A stretch of DNA of 64,000 bases from Shimia haliotis (lineage in GTDB: Bacteria; Pseudomonadota; Alphaproteobacteria; Rhodobacterales; Rhodobacteraceae). Position numbers and translations under genes: made by a program. The stretch is from contig NZ_FOSZ01000001.1 in the NCBI RefSeq assembly GCF_900114415.1, forward strand, positions 434,001 to 498,000, written 5' to 3'. The notes under the pieces were generated by a model. The model worked only from the letters and a program-made list of their open reading frames with translations. It was not told the DNA's origin and searched no databases. Below are positions 31,579 through 40,968 of this stretch, piece after piece; position 1 is the first letter of the stretch; the number at the start of each line of letters is the position of its first letter.

Positions 31579-32583
31579 ATGGCAGACTATCCCGTGGATG
31601 GTATGATTGGGCGCGAGGTCACTCGCCCTGTTGATGCGGCGTATGATGAGCCGGCAGGCGGCAACGGCGCAGCCAGTCTTGTAAATCGGGCTGGTGGGCT
31701 TGTGTCCATCGGTTTGGTGATCGGGGCTTGCGTTTGGGGCTACCAGATCCTGTCGCGCGATGTGAGCGGTGTGCCTGTCGTGCGCGCGCTGGAAGGTCCG
31801 ATGCGCATTCAGCCCGACGATCCGGGTGGATCACAGGCAGATCATCAGGGATTGGCTGTGAACAGTGTGGCTGCCCAAGGGTCGGCCGCAGCGCCTGCGG
31901 ATCGACTGGTGGTCGCGCCCCCGCCGATTTCGATTGATACAGAGACCCCGAGAACGCGAGCAACGGTTGTGCCGCAGGTACAGGCAGACGCGTTGCAGGA
32001 AATCGAAGTGGCCGCGGCCGCGCCGATTGTGGCGCCTGAGCCGATTGATGCCACGAAACCCCTGAGCGTCGAAGAACTGGCCGCCCAGCTGGCCGCGGGT
32101 GCAACCCCTTTGAGCAGCGCGAGCACACAGAGTGAGCCCGTGAAGGTGTCGCTGACCGCAGTGGATCAGGCCGTGCAGGAAGCGGCAAAAGAGACAAAGC
32201 CAGAAATCAAGGGCGGGCTGAAACGGTCCTTGCGGCCAATGCTGCGCCCTGCGGACCTGACGAGCCGTACGGCGTCGGCATCGCCCACAGTTGATGTGGC
32301 GCCCAAAACCATGGATGCGGCCGACATTCCGGCCGGCACACGTATGGTTCAGCTTGGCGCATTTGCCAGCCCCGAGATCGCGGCCAAGGAATGGGACAAG
32401 CTGCTGGGCCGGTTTGATGCCTATCTTGGCGGCAAAACCCGTGTGATCCAAAAGGCATCAAGCGGTGGGCGGACGTTCTATCGTTTGCGTGCGATGGGCT
32501 TTGCCGATGTATCTGATGCGCGCCGTCTGTGTTCCGCGCTGAAGGCAGAGAACGCGGATTGTATTCCTGTAACCACACGGTGA
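31579..32583 (+). CDS. SPOR-domain membrane protein
   Basis: Cell-envelope protein of 334 residues. A short cytoplasmic N-terminus, one membrane helix (about 40-58, GLVSIGLVIGACVWGYQIL), a long low-complexity Ala/Pro/Glu-rich periplasmic linker (about 60-250) and a C-terminal SPOR domain (about 255-330, GTRMVQLGAFASPEIAAKEW with FYRLRAMGFADVSDARRLC) that binds denuded glycan at division sites. The ATG is preferred over a GTG six codons upstream because GAGG lies 6 nt before it. It is followed 7 nt later by nagZ, consistent with a peptidoglycan theme. Confidence 0.88.
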   Translation: MADYPVDGMIGREVTRPVDAAYDEPAGGNGAASLVNRAGGLVSIGLVIGACVWGYQILSRDVSGVPVVRALEGPMRIQPDDPGGSQADHQGLAVNSVAAQGSAAAPADRLVVAPPPISIDTETPRTRATVVPQVQADALQEIEVAAAAPIVAPEPIDATKPLSVEELAAQLAAGATPLSSASTQSEPVKVSLTAVDQAVQEAAKETKPEIKGGLKRSLRPMLRPADLTSRTASASPTVDVAPKTMDAADIPAGTRMVQLGAFASPEIAAKEWDKLLGRFDAYLGGKTRVIQKASSGGRTFYRLRAMGFADVSDARRLCSALKAENADCIPVTTR

Positions 32584-32590
32584 GTTTGTG

Positions 32591-33574
32591 ATGGCCCGCT
32601 TTGGCGCAACAATTTTTGGCTGTGAGGGCCTGCGGCTGAGCGAAGAGGAGAAGGCGTTCTTTCGAGATGCCTGTCCCTTCGGGTTTATCCTGTTTGCCCG
32701 AAATATCGAGACCGCAGATCAGGTGCGGGCGTTGTGCGAAGAGCTGCGCGCTTGTGTCGATCATCACGCGCCGATCCTGATTGATCAGGAAGGCGGACGT
32801 GTACAGCGGTTCCGCGCGCCACTGGCCACCGAATTTGTGCCGCCTCTGGATCAGGTCGCCTCGGCAGGGAAGAATGCAGAGCGGGCGATGTATCTGCGCT
32901 ATCGCATCATTGCCCATGAGTTGCTGGCGGTGGGCGTAGACGCCAATTGCGCGCCGATGGTGGATGTGGCCAATGCGGCGACGCATCCGTTTCTGAAAAA
33001 CCGCTGCTACGGCGAAGATCCGGCGCAGATTGCCCGCATCGGGCGGGCCGTGGCAAACGGGCTTTTGGATGGCGGTGTGCTGCCTGTGGTCAAACACATG
33101 CCCGGGCATGGTCGGACTTTGGTGGACAGCCATTTTGATTTGCCGACCGTGACCGCGACCGAGGCAGAGCTTGAGGTGGATTTTCTGCCGTTTGAGGCGC
33201 TCAATGACCTGCCCATGGGCATGACCGGACATCTGGTGTTCACCGCCTTTGATGATCAGCCCGCAACAACATCGGCAAAGATGATGGGCCTGATCCGCGA
33301 AAAGATCGGCTTTGGCGGTCTGATCATGACCGACGACATCAATATGAAGGCCTTGCAGGGATCGCTGAGCGATCTGTCGCGTGCCAGCATAGCGGCGGGC
33401 TGTGACGTGGTTTTGCACTGCAACGGCGAACTGGCTGAGATGCTGGAGGTCGCACGGGCAGCGGGAGAGATGACGGACGCGGGGCAAACGCGGGCCGAGG
33501 CGGCTCTGGCGATGCGCAAAACGCCTGAAACTGTTGACATCAAGGCGCTGGCTGACGAACTTAAGACGTTCTAA
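32591..33574 (+). CDS. nagZ: Beta-N-acetylhexosaminidase NagZ
   Basis: Family GH3 enzyme of 327 residues that removes N-acetylglucosamine from anhydro-muropeptides in peptidoglycan recycling. It contains LIDQEGGRVQRFR, the flexible catalytic loop KHMPGHGRTLVDSHFDLPTV (His in GHG and acid-base residues) and IMTDDINMKAL with the nucleophile Asp. It lacks a signal peptide, as expected for the cytoplasmic NagZ. It lies between the SPOR gene and scpA (12-nt gap), so is likely part of one operon. Confidence 0.92.
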   Translation: MARFGATIFGCEGLRLSEEEKAFFRDACPFGFILFARNIETADQVRALCEELRACVDHHAPILIDQEGGRVQRFRAPLATEFVPPLDQVASAGKNAERAMYLRYRIIAHELLAVGVDANCAPMVDVANAATHPFLKNRCYGEDPAQIARIGRAVANGLLDGGVLPVVKHMPGHGRTLVDSHFDLPTVTATEAELEVDFLPFEALNDLPMGMTGHLVFTAFDDQPATTSAKMMGLIREKIGFGGLIMTDDINMKALQGSLSDLSRASIAAGCDVVLHCNGELAEMLEVARAAGEMTDAGQTRAEAALAMRKTPETVDIKALADELKTF

Positions 33575-33586
33575 GCAGGCGGGGAC

Positions 33587-34411
33587 ATGGCCGAAAACCT
33601 TTTTGATCACGCGGCACCGGAAGGTGAGGATGCGCTTGTTGGTGGCGTGTCGGTGGCCGAACGCCTTGCGGCGGAAGCCTTGATCATTGACGTGGACGGG
33701 TTTGAGGGGCCGCTGGACCTTTTGTTGACGCTGTCGCGCACGCAGAAAGTGGACCTACGGAAAATCTCAATTTTGCATCTGGCGCAGCAATATCTGGCGT
33801 TTGTCGAAAAGGCTAAGGCGTTGCGGCTTGAGTTGGCGGCGGATTATCTGGTGATGGCGGCTTGGCTGGCGTTTTTGAAATCGCGACTGCTTTTGCCACC
33901 CGATCCAACCGAAGAGGGGCCGTCGGGCGAAGAGTTGGCGGCGCATCTGGCGTTTCAGCTGGAACGCTTGCAGGCGATGCGAGATGCGGCAGCCAAGTTG
34001 ATGGCGCGCGACCGTCTGGGGCGGGACTTTTTCGCCCGTGGGGTGCCTGAAAAGATGGAGCGCGTGCGGCGCGTGACCTATTCAGCGACGCTTCTGGATT
34101 TGATGCAGGGCTATGCGCGACTGCGCACGCGGGACGAGTTCCGGCCTTTTGTCATGGACCGCGAGTCGGTCTTTACCATGGAAGAAGCACTTGAGCGGAT
34201 GCGCGGGCTGATCGGCTTTGCCGGCACGTGGACGGATATTCTGAGCTATTTGCCACAAGGCTGGGAAACGGACCCGGTCAAGCGGCGCTCGGCCACGGCG
34301 GCGACTTTTGCGGCGTCGCTGGAGTTGGCCAAAGAGGGCAAAGTGTTCATCCGACAGACAGAGACATTCGCACCCATTGAAGTGCGGCGACGGGACGACA
34401 GGCATGACTGA
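33587..34411 (+). CDS. scpA: Segregation and condensation protein A
   Basis: Kleisin-like subunit of the SMC-ScpAB condensin, 274 residues. FEGPLDLLLTLSRTQKVDLR near 43-62 and YLAFVEKAKALRLELAADYL with MAAWLAFLKSRLLLPPDP are the N-terminal SMC-neck-binding helices. The C-terminal winged-helix region has TFAASLELAKEGKVFIRQTE. Its end overlaps the scpB start by 8 nt. Confidence 0.93.
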   Translation: MAENLFDHAAPEGEDALVGGVSVAERLAAEALIIDVDGFEGPLDLLLTLSRTQKVDLRKISILHLAQQYLAFVEKAKALRLELAADYLVMAAWLAFLKSRLLLPPDPTEEGPSGEELAAHLAFQLERLQAMRDAAAKLMARDRLGRDFFARGVPEKMERVRRVTYSATLLDLMQGYARLRTRDEFRPFVMDRESVFTMEEALERMRGLIGFAGTWTDILSYLPQGWETDPVKRRSATAATFAASLELAKEGKVFIRQTETFAPIEVRRRDDRHD

Positions 34412-35096
34412 GGAAAACGACGAGAAGATCGAGGCGCAAGAGCCTGAGGAAAAAGAAGAAAGCTTGTTTGAAGCGCCGCCCATGGGCGAGCAGGAACGGA
34501 TGTGTGAGGCGCTGCTTTTTGCCTCGACCGAACCGATGAGCATCAAGGAAATGAACGCGCGCATGCCACATGGTTGCGACGCGGCGGAGGCGCTGGTGCA
34601 TCTGCGCAAGCGCTATGAGGGACGCGGCGTGCATCTGGTAAAGGTCGGGGACAACTGGGCGATGCGCACGGCGGGGGATCTGGGGTTTCTGATGCAGAAA
34701 GAAACCGTGGAAACACGCAAGCTGAGCCGCGCGGCGATCGAGACATTGGCGATTATCGCGTATCACCAACCGGTTACGAGAGCGGAAATCGAAGAAATCC
34801 GCGGGGTAAGCGTCAGCCGTGGCACGGTGGACCAATTGCTGGAAATGGAATGGATTCGCTTTGGTCGCCGCAAGATGACGCCAGGGCGACCGGTCACGTT
34901 TGTGGTCACATCCGAGTTTCTCGACCACTTCGGTTTGGCCAGTGCCCGCGACCTGCCGGGTCTGAAGGAACTGCGTGCTGCGGGGCTTCTGGAGAACCGG
35001 CCACCTCCGGGGAGCATGCCGATTGGCGGGCGGGATGAGGATGACGAGGATGACGACGAGGTCATCGAAGGTCAGTCCGAAATGTTCGAAGATTGA
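34404..35096 (+). CDS. scpB: Segregation and condensation protein B
   Basis: Second accessory subunit of the SMC condensin, 230 residues. Two winged-helix domains: CEALLFASTEPMSIKEMNAR and the conserved LSRAAIETLAIIAYHQPVTR followed by AEIEEIRGVSVSRGTVDQLL and PVTFVVTSEFLDHFGL. A Glu-rich N-terminus (1-25) and an Asp/Glu-rich tail (DEDDEDDDEV) flank them. The ATG lies inside the last codons of scpA, so translation is coupled. Confidence 0.92.
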   Translation: MTEENDEKIEAQEPEEKEESLFEAPPMGEQERMCEALLFASTEPMSIKEMNARMPHGCDAAEALVHLRKRYEGRGVHLVKVGDNWAMRTAGDLGFLMQKETVETRKLSRAAIETLAIIAYHQPVTRAEIEEIRGVSVSRGTVDQLLEMEWIRFGRRKMTPGRPVTFVVTSEFLDHFGLASARDLPGLKELRAAGLLENRPPPGSMPIGGRDEDDEDDDEVIEGQSEMFED

Positions 35097-35183
35097 GGAC
35101 AATCAGCGCGTCACACGCGCGCTGGCCTTAAATTGGGCACAATTGCCGCCTATATTTCCCGAAGGTAGATTGGGAGCAGTGGC

Positions 35184-35396
35184 ATGAGCATCGACAGAAT
35201 TATCAATATGATTGTGCGTCAGATCACCCGCCGTGCGGTGAATGGCGGCATCAACGCTGGCGTAAATGCGGTGTCTGGCAAAGGTCGCAAACAGGCGCAA
35301 AACGGCGGTGGGCAGGGGCGCCCGAAACACGGTCAGAACGGCGCAAAACAGGCCAAACAGGCCATGCGCATGATGCGCCGCATGAACAAGTTCTAA
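35184..35396 (+). CDS. Small basic conserved protein (70 aa)
   Basis: A 70-residue protein beginning MSIDRIINMIVRQITRRAVN, then an Asn/Gln/Gly/Lys-rich middle (QNGGGQGRPKHGQNGAK) and a Met/Arg-rich end (AMRMMRRMNKF). Strongly basic and without Cys. It may be amphipathic at the N-terminus and could bind nucleic acid or membranes, but I recognise no family. GGGAGCAGTGGC precedes the ATG; it lies 87 bp after scpB and converges on the dCTP-deaminase-like gene. Confidence 0.6.
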   Translation: MSIDRIINMIVRQITRRAVNGGINAGVNAVSGKGRKQAQNGGGQGRPKHGQNGAKQAKQAMRMMRRMNKF

Positions 35397-35400
35397 AACA

Positions 35401-36480
35401 TCATACGCTTTTGAAATGCTTGGAAAGTTTCAGGCCCTGACCCTGATAGTTTGAGGCGATGCCCGCACCGTAAAGCTGTTCGGGCACGTCTGCCATGCGT
35501 TCATAGACCAACCGCCCCACAACCTGACCATGTTCCAGAACAAATGGCGCTTCGTGGCATCGCACCTCTAGCACTCCGCGTGAGCCTGTGCCTCCGGCGG
35601 CGTCATGTCCGAACCCAGGATCAAAAAAGCCCGCGTAGTGGACGCGGAATTCCCCGACCATGGCCAAAAACGGAGCCATTTCCGCGGCATAGGCGGGCGG
35701 AATATGCACAGCTTCGCGGCTGACGAGGATATAGAATGCTCCGGGATCAAGGATGATCTTGCCGTCAGAGGCGTGCAGTTCTTCCCAGTAGTCGGCAGGG
35801 TCGTAGTGACCGATGTTGTCGAGATCGATGACGCCTGTGTGAGGCTTCGCGCGATAGCCCACAAGCGTGCCGTTGTCCGGCTTGAGATCGACGGAAAAGC
35901 CGAGACCGTCGTCAATCACCGCGTCGTCGCCGTCCACCAGCGGGCTGCGGTCATGCAGCGTGCGCAGATCGGCGTCGGACAGGATGCTCTGTCCGGCACG
36001 AAAGCGGATTTGGTTCAGGCGCATTCCGGGGCGGACCAGCACAGAGAAGCTGCGCGGACAGATTTCCGCATAAAGCGGGCCGTGATATCCGGGCGCGATG
36101 CGGTCAAATTCGGTGCCGCCATCGGTGATGGTGCGGGTCAACAGATCAAGGCGGCCGGTGGAGCTTTTGGCGTTTGCGACGGCTTGAACGGTGTCGGGCA
36201 GGGCAAGGCTTTCCATCAGCGGAACCACATAGACGCAGCCCTTTTCCAGCACCGCGCCATTGGTGAGGTCGATGCGGTGCATCTCAAATTCCGACAGCCG
36301 GTCGGCGACTGTCCGGTCATGTCCGGAAAGAAAAGAGGCGCGCACGCGATAGGCGACGGTGCCCAGTCGCAGATCAAGCGACGCCGGCTGAACCTGTCCC
36401 TCAACGGGCGGATGCGTGACGGCGATCTCGCCGGATGTCAGCATGTTTTCAATGGTTTGGCTGGGCAATACGCCGGTCAT
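35401..36480 (-). CDS. 2'-Deoxycytidine 5'-triphosphate deaminase, long form
   Basis: Trimeric dUTPase/dCTP-deaminase fold protein of 359 residues, about twice the length of single-domain Dcd (about 190), with two tandem beta-barrel halves: PASLDLRLGTVAYRVRASFL and NAKSSTGRLDLLTRTITDGG in the first, GVLEVRCHEAPFVLEHGQVV and GRLVYERM in the second. It should convert dCTP to dUTP for thymidylate synthesis. GGAGAATGTTAC precedes the ATG. It is read downstream of tRNA-Pro on the same strand. Confidence 0.85.
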   Translation of the reverse strand: MTGVLPSQTIENMLTSGEIAVTHPPVEGQVQPASLDLRLGTVAYRVRASFLSGHDRTVADRLSEFEMHRIDLTNGAVLEKGCVYVVPLMESLALPDTVQAVANAKSSTGRLDLLTRTITDGGTEFDRIAPGYHGPLYAEICPRSFSVLVRPGMRLNQIRFRAGQSILSDADLRTLHDRSPLVDGDDAVIDDGLGFSVDLKPDNGTLVGYRAKPHTGVIDLDNIGHYDPADYWEELHASDGKIILDPGAFYILVSREAVHIPPAYAAEMAPFLAMVGEFRVHYAGFFDPGFGHDAAGGTGSRGVLEVRCHEAPFVLEHGQVVGRLVYERMADVPEQLYGAGIASNYQGQGLKLSKHFKSV

Positions 36481-36538
36481 GTAACATTCTCCGGATGCAA
36501 AAAACGCCCGGGCCTTGCGGCACACGGGCGATTTTTAG

Positions 36539-36615
36539 TGGTCGGGCTAGCAGGACTCGAACCTGCGACCTTCCGTCCCCCAGACGGACGCGCTACCAGG
36601 CTGCGCCATAGCCCG
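36539..36615 (-). tRNA. tRNA-Pro (anticodon GGG)
   Basis: A 77-nt cloverleaf on the minus strand with encoded CCA. The acceptor stem CGGGCTA pairs with TAGCCCG. The anticodon stem TCCGT/ACGGA closes the loop CTGGGGG, giving anticodon GGG for CCC/CCU proline codons. The T arm contains GGTTCGAATCC. It lies 59 nt downstream of merR. Confidence 0.95.
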
Positions 36616-36674
36616 ACGATGGGCTGTTCATAACGAAATTGCGGGCGGGGGCAAGTCAAAAATCGCAACTTTTC

Positions 36675-37403
36675 TCACGCCTGCGTGGTTTCCTGTGTCA
36701 CCGCGTAAAGCGCGGCAAAACGGGCGGCAAGGGCGGCGGCGTTTTCAGCCTGCGCAGGGTGGATATGCGTGGCAAAGCGCATGTTGCACAGGAAATCTTC
36801 GAGCACTTCGTCGTTTGTGCCGCTGTCTGCTGGCCCGCTCACAGCTTCGCCGTCGGCACCGTCATCATCCTGAGAGACGGCCGCGTCGTCGCGGTCGGGT
36901 GTTTCGGCGGCTGCTTGCGCGGGTTCGGTGGCTTCAGGTTGGGTGTCCGGCTCAGGCGGGACGTCCTCGTGACGCGACTCGGTGTCCTCGGCTGCTGTTG
37001 TCGGGGCCTGCTCTTGCAGCGCATCAAACAAGGACAAAGTCTGCGCGGTGTCCTCTTGTTGGGGCGCGGCAGGCGCAGTTTCTTCCGGCGCGGGCGGGAC
37101 AGGAGTTGCCTCTATCGTGCTATCTTCGTCGAGGGCCTGAGACAGGGAGGAGACATGTTTGATGCCTTCTTCGCGCAGGAGCTTTTGCGCGCCCTTGATG
37201 GTCAGACCGTCGTCATGAAGAAGTTTCTTGATACCGCCGAGCAGGAGCATGTCCTGACGGCGGTAGTAGCGGCGGCCACCGGCGCGTTTTACGGGTTTCA
37301 CCTGGGTAAATTTGCTTTCCCAGAACCGCAACACATGCGCCTGAATGTCGAGCCACTCGGCGACTTCGCTGATCGTGCGAAACGCATCGCGGGATTTGGC
37401 CAT
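36675..37403 (-). CDS. MerR-family transcriptional regulator
   Basis: Protein of 242 residues with an N-terminal MerR winged helix-turn-helix (about 8-80, [20 protein letters not shown] with [20 protein letters not shown]) and a long Ala/Pro/Glu/Asp-rich, probably disordered middle (90-205) before a short C-terminal helical part ([18 protein letters not shown]). The layout matches the MerR protein next to ihfA in many alphaproteobacteria. No metal-binding Cys pattern is visible, so it is unlikely to sense a metal. Reads downstream of ihfA with 20 nt between. Confidence 0.85.
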   Translation of the reverse strand: MAKSRDAFRTISEVAEWLDIQAHVLRFWESKFTQVKPVKRAGGRRYYRRQDMLLLGGIKKLLHDDGLTIKGAQKLLREEGIKHVSSLSQALDEDSTIEATPVPPAPEETAPAAPQQEDTAQTLSLFDALQEQAPTTAAEDTESRHEDVPPEPDTQPEATEPAQAAAETPDRDDAAVSQDDDGADGEAVSGPADSGTNDEVLEDFLCNMRFATHIHPAQAENAAALAARFAALYAVTQETTQA

Positions 37404-37423
37404 AATTGCCGCCTTTTACGCTT

Positions 37424-37726
37424 TTACTTTTTGTTGCCAGCGGCAACGCGGTCTTTCATCAAGTGTGATGGTCGGAAGGTCAACACGCGACGCGGGTTGA
37501 TTGGAACCTCTTCGCCGGTTTTGGGGTTGCGCCCGACGCGGGCCGCCTTGTCGCGCACACTAAAGGTGCCGAAAGAGGAAATCTTGACCTGTTCGCCGCG
37601 CACAAGCGCGTCAGACATATGGTTGAGCACGCTCTCAACAAGTTGGGCCGAGTCATTGCGGGACAGGCCCACCTCTCGGAAAACCGCTTCGCTCAGATCC
37701 ATGCGGGTCAACGTCTTGCCGGTCAT
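37424..37726 (-). CDS. ihfA: Integration host factor subunit alpha
   Basis: Nucleoid DNA-bending protein of 100 residues that pairs with IHF-beta. The sequence [60 protein letters not shown] and [20 protein letters not shown] is the full HU/IHF fold, with the DNA-intercalating Pro in [11 protein letters not shown]. The GGGGGAGAAG ribosome site fixes the ATG at 37726. It follows fabH at 141 nt. Confidence 0.95.
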   Translation of the reverse strand: MTGKTLTRMDLSEAVFREVGLSRNDSAQLVESVLNHMSDALVRGEQVKISSFGTFSVRDKAARVGRNPKTGEEVPINPRRVLTFRPSHLMKDRVAAGNKK

Positions 37727-37867
37727 CTTCTCCCCCTTTTTTTCACTGTATTCCAAGAGAATAGGGGCAAGGGAATTTCCGAGTCAATGACAAGAAACCA
37801 AGCCTGAGCGATTATCTGCACGTTTTCACAATGGGTTAGGGGGTGTTTTGGGAGTGAACTGGTGTTT

Positions 37868-38842
37868 TTACCAGCGCAACACAACCGCCCCCCATGCCAG
37901 ACCACCGCCGATGGCCTCTGCCACGAGGAGGTCACCTTTCTTGATTTTGCCTTCCGCAACGCCCACAGACATCGCCAAGGGAATAGAGGCTGCGGAGGTG
38001 TTGCCGTGATCCTGAACGGTCACAATCACACGATCCATTGGCACCCCAAGTTTCTTGGCGGTGCCTTGAATGATGCGGATATTGGCCTGATGCGGCACGA
38101 TCCAATCCACGGCGTCATCGTCCAGTCCGACTTTGGTCAGCGCGGTGTGGGCGGTTGAGGTAAGTTTCTCAACCGCTTGACGGAAAAGGGCATTTCCCTG
38201 CATGCGCAGTTTGCCGGAGGTGCCTGTGGAGCTGACTCCGCCATCCACATAGAGCATGTCGCGGTAGCGGCCGTCGCTGTTGAGATCGCTGGACAAAACT
38301 CCGCGGTCGGCGTTGGTTCCGTCGCCTTCCTGAGCCTCAAGGATCAAGGCGCCGGCCCCGTCGCCAAAGAGCACACAGGTGGCGCGGTCGGTCCAGTCCA
38401 TGATCCGCGAGAAGGTTTCGGCACCAATGACAAGCACGCGCTTGGCCTGTCCGGAGACAACCAGCGCGTTGGCATTGGTGAGAGCAAAAGTGAAACCGGC
38501 GCAGACAGCCTGCACGTCAAAGCCAAAGCCGCGGGTCATGCCGATTTTTTCCTGAATCATCGTCGCCACGGAGGGAAATGTCAGGTCAGGTGTGGAAGTT
38601 GCAACCACCAGCGCGTCGATGTCATCGGGGTCAAGGCCCGCATTCTTGAGCGCGGATTGGGCTGCTTTGGCGCCAAGCATCGAGGTGGTTTCGTCCTCGG
38701 CGGCGAAATGGCGGCGCTCGATGCCCGAACGGGAGCGAATCCACTCGTCGCTAGTATCGAGGTTTTTCTCAAATTCCGAGTTTGGAACGACGCGTTCCGG
38801 CAAATAGTGGCCAACGCCAATCACTACGGCGCGTGTCGTCAT
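37868..38842 (-). CDS. fabH: Beta-ketoacyl-ACP synthase III
   Basis: Starter condensing enzyme of type II fatty-acid synthesis, joining acetyl-CoA to malonyl-ACP; 324 residues. Catalytic triad visible: Cys114 (VQAVCAGFTFAL), His251 (VPHQANIRI) and Asn281 (DHGNTSAAS). It starts MTTRAVVIGVGHYLPERVVP, and lies 22 nt downstream of plsX, the usual neighbour. Confidence 0.95.
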   Translation of the reverse strand: MTTRAVVIGVGHYLPERVVPNSEFEKNLDTSDEWIRSRSGIERRHFAAEDETTSMLGAKAAQSALKNAGLDPDDIDALVVATSTPDLTFPSVATMIQEKIGMTRGFGFDVQAVCAGFTFALTNANALVVSGQAKRVLVIGAETFSRIMDWTDRATCVLFGDGAGALILEAQEGDGTNADRGVLSSDLNSDGRYRDMLYVDGGVSSTGTSGKLRMQGNALFRQAVEKLTSTAHTALTKVGLDDDAVDWIVPHQANIRIIQGTAKKLGVPMDRVIVTVQDHGNTSAASIPLAMSVGVAEGKIKKGDLLVAEAIGGGLAWGAVVLRW

Positions 38843-38864
38843 ATGGGTGCCTAGCTTTTTTGTT

Positions 38865-39965
38865 TTATTTGTTGTCGTCGGTGGTCGACGTAGGGTCATC
38901 TTGGGGCAGGGATACAGCGGATGCAACCCGTGCCGCAAGCCTTTCTGAGAAGCCGGACTGTCCAAGTTTGGTGGCAAGCTTGACCGCAGCGCTGACTCCG
39001 GTGGCGTCGGACGATCCATGGCCCTTGACCACGGTGCCGTTCAGGCCGAGGAACACACCGCCGTTGACGCGGCGGGGGTCGATGCGTTTGTTCAGCCGGT
39101 TGAGCGAGGTATAGGCCATCAGCGCAGCAAGGCGCGACAGAGGCGAATACTTAAAGGCTTCTCGAAGCCGGGCGCCGATGAGGCTGGCGGTGCCTTCTCC
39201 GGTTTTGAGAGCCACGTTGCCGGTAAACCCGTCGGTGACGATCACGTCCGCCTTGTCGCCCGGAATATCGGTGCCTTCGACAAAACCGACGAAGTCGAAG
39301 TTCGCGTTCTCGGCGTTCTTTTCGATCAGGTCGTGCGCGGTTTTGAGTTCGGGGCGCCCTTTGAATTCTTCTGTGCCAACATTGAGCAGGCCAACGCGGG
39401 GGCGGGTGAGCTCCATACCGTTGCGTGCGTAAGACGCCCCCATCAGCGCGTATTGCAGGAGATCTTTTTCATCGGCGCTGATGTCGGCACCGACGTCGAG
39501 CATGATGTTGAACCCCTGCGGGTTGCGAGAGGGCCACAACACAGCGATGGCCGGACGGTTCACGCCGGGCAGTTTGCGCAGGCGCACCACCGACAGCATC
39601 ATCAACGCGCCGGTATTGCCGCAGCTCACGCAGGCCGAAGCCTCGCCGTTGCGCACCGAATCGATGGCGGACCACATCGAAGTGGTTTTGCCCTGACGCA
39701 TGACTTGTGTGGGTTTGGCATCCATCGAGGCCACATCCGGCGCATCGCGAAACTCGACTCGGCCTTCAAGATTGCGCTTCTTGGCAACAAGACGGCGCAG
39801 CTTGTCCTCGGGACCATGCAGGATGAAGGAGATGTCGGGATTTTTCTTCGCAGAAAGCGAAATGCCGGCAACTACTGCTGCCGGCCCGCGATCGCCACCC
39901 ATGGCGTCAACTGAGATAACCGTGCGCCCGGAGTCCGCGTTTGCTGATGAAGTCAAACCTGACAT
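38865..39965 (-). CDS. plsX: Phosphate acyltransferase PlsX
   Basis: Makes acyl-phosphate from acyl-ACP for phospholipid synthesis, 366 residues. Landmarks: TVISVDAMGGDRGPAAVVAG, SCGNTGALMMLSVVRLRKLP, NIMLDVGADISADEKDLLQY and VIVTDGFTGNVALKTGEGTA. It is 21 nt after rpmF and 22 nt before fabH in a conserved operon. Confidence 0.95.
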   Translation of the reverse strand: MSGLTSSANADSGRTVISVDAMGGDRGPAAVVAGISLSAKKNPDISFILHGPEDKLRRLVAKKRNLEGRVEFRDAPDVASMDAKPTQVMRQGKTTSMWSAIDSVRNGEASACVSCGNTGALMMLSVVRLRKLPGVNRPAIAVLWPSRNPQGFNIMLDVGADISADEKDLLQYALMGASYARNGMELTRPRVGLLNVGTEEFKGRPELKTAHDLIEKNAENANFDFVGFVEGTDIPGDKADVIVTDGFTGNVALKTGEGTASLIGARLREAFKYSPLSRLAALMAYTSLNRLNKRIDPRRVNGGVFLGLNGTVVKGHGSSDATGVSAAVKLATKLGQSGFSERLAARVASAVSLPQDDPTSTTDDNK

Positions 39966-39986
39966 GCGGGCGCAAATCTCAGTATA

Positions 39987-40193
39987 TTAAGCTGCGTCTT
40001 CGTCCAGGTCGACGTCGTCAACCATGGCAACGACTTCGCGGTCGTCATAGTGGCCGCAGGACGCGCAAACGTGGTGAGGGCGCTTCAGCTCGCCACAGTT
40101 GGGGCATTCATTTGGGTTGCCGGCAACCAGGGCGTCATGTGCGCGACGGTTGTTGCGGCGCGATTTCGATACTTTGTTCTGCTGGACAGCCAT
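39987..40193 (-). CDS. rpmF: 50S ribosomal protein L32
   Basis: Large-subunit protein of 68 residues, [20 protein letters not shown], with the Cys4 zinc ribbon [18 protein letters not shown] and an acidic tail [10 protein letters not shown]. The ATG at 40193 is the family start. It leads into plsX-fabH as in most proteobacteria. Confidence 0.95.
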   Translation of the reverse strand: MAVQQNKVSKSRRNNRRAHDALVAGNPNECPNCGELKRPHHVCASCGHYDDREVVAMVDDVDLDEDAA

Positions 40194-40331
40194 TGTCGCA
40201 ACCTTCGATTTACTGGGGCGTGGTGCCCGTTTCCGTGAGCGTCTCGGGCAGATACAAGCATCGCGTACCCGAGTCGACATGAATTCCTAATGAGCGCGCG
40301 AAAATACTGCTATTTTTACGCAGCGCAAGCC

Positions 40332-40889
40332 CTATTCGTCGTCCGACGACCCAAGTTTATCCCGAAAGGCGGCGAGCGACGCAAAAGGTTTTGCTTCTTC
40401 GTCGGTCATGGCCTTTTTTCCCGGCTCAGTAAAGGCTGTTGTGTCCATTTCTGCATCTGTTGTGCGCGGAAACAGCGGAAGATTGAGGGCGAGTGCTTCA
40501 AAAAGCACATCTGCGATGTTGATTTCGCTGCCGAGCTGCTCTGCGTTTTCGTCCTCCGGCATTTCGACTTCTTCGTCTTCGCCATATTCAGGCATTTGCG
40601 ACAGATAGTGGCGCAAGACAGTGGCCTCGATCCGTGTTGTCACAGGATCAAGGGTAACGACGCAGGGTTGGACCACTGTGGCGCCAAGGCGCGCGGTGAG
40701 TGTCCAATCGCTTTGGCCTGCGGCCTTGATCTCGCCTGTTAAGTGTACCTTGCGCAGATCAAGCAGATCGAGATTGCCCGCGATGGTTGCCAACTCCGAT
40801 TTGGAGGGGCGCACCTCAAAGGCGGTGGGCTGATTTTGCGCCAGAGTGCGGACTTTGAAGATGGGGCCGTTTTCTGTGGGGTTTGTCAT
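40332..40889 (-). CDS. DUF177/YceD family protein
   Basis: Protein of 185 residues upstream of rpmF, the standard genomic position of YceD (DUF177), which is linked to 23S rRNA/large-subunit maturation. Features: TAFEVRPSKSELATIAGNLD, the LTARLGATVVQPCVVTLDPV segment with the family Cys, an acidic stretch EDEEVEMPEDENAEQLG, and EINIADVLFEALALNLPLFP. It is divergent from bamE. Confidence 0.88.
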   Translation of the reverse strand: MTNPTENGPIFKVRTLAQNQPTAFEVRPSKSELATIAGNLDLLDLRKVHLTGEIKAAGQSDWTLTARLGATVVQPCVVTLDPVTTRIEATVLRHYLSQMPEYGEDEEVEMPEDENAEQLGSEINIADVLFEALALNLPLFPRTTDAEMDTTAFTEPGKKAMTDEEAKPFASLAAFRDKLGSSDDE

Positions 40890-40968
40890 GAGCTTACATT
40901 CTTGAACCGATGGCGTTCATTCTGTAAGCGAGATAGAAGGCAGCACAAGCCAACACAAGAGGGCAGGT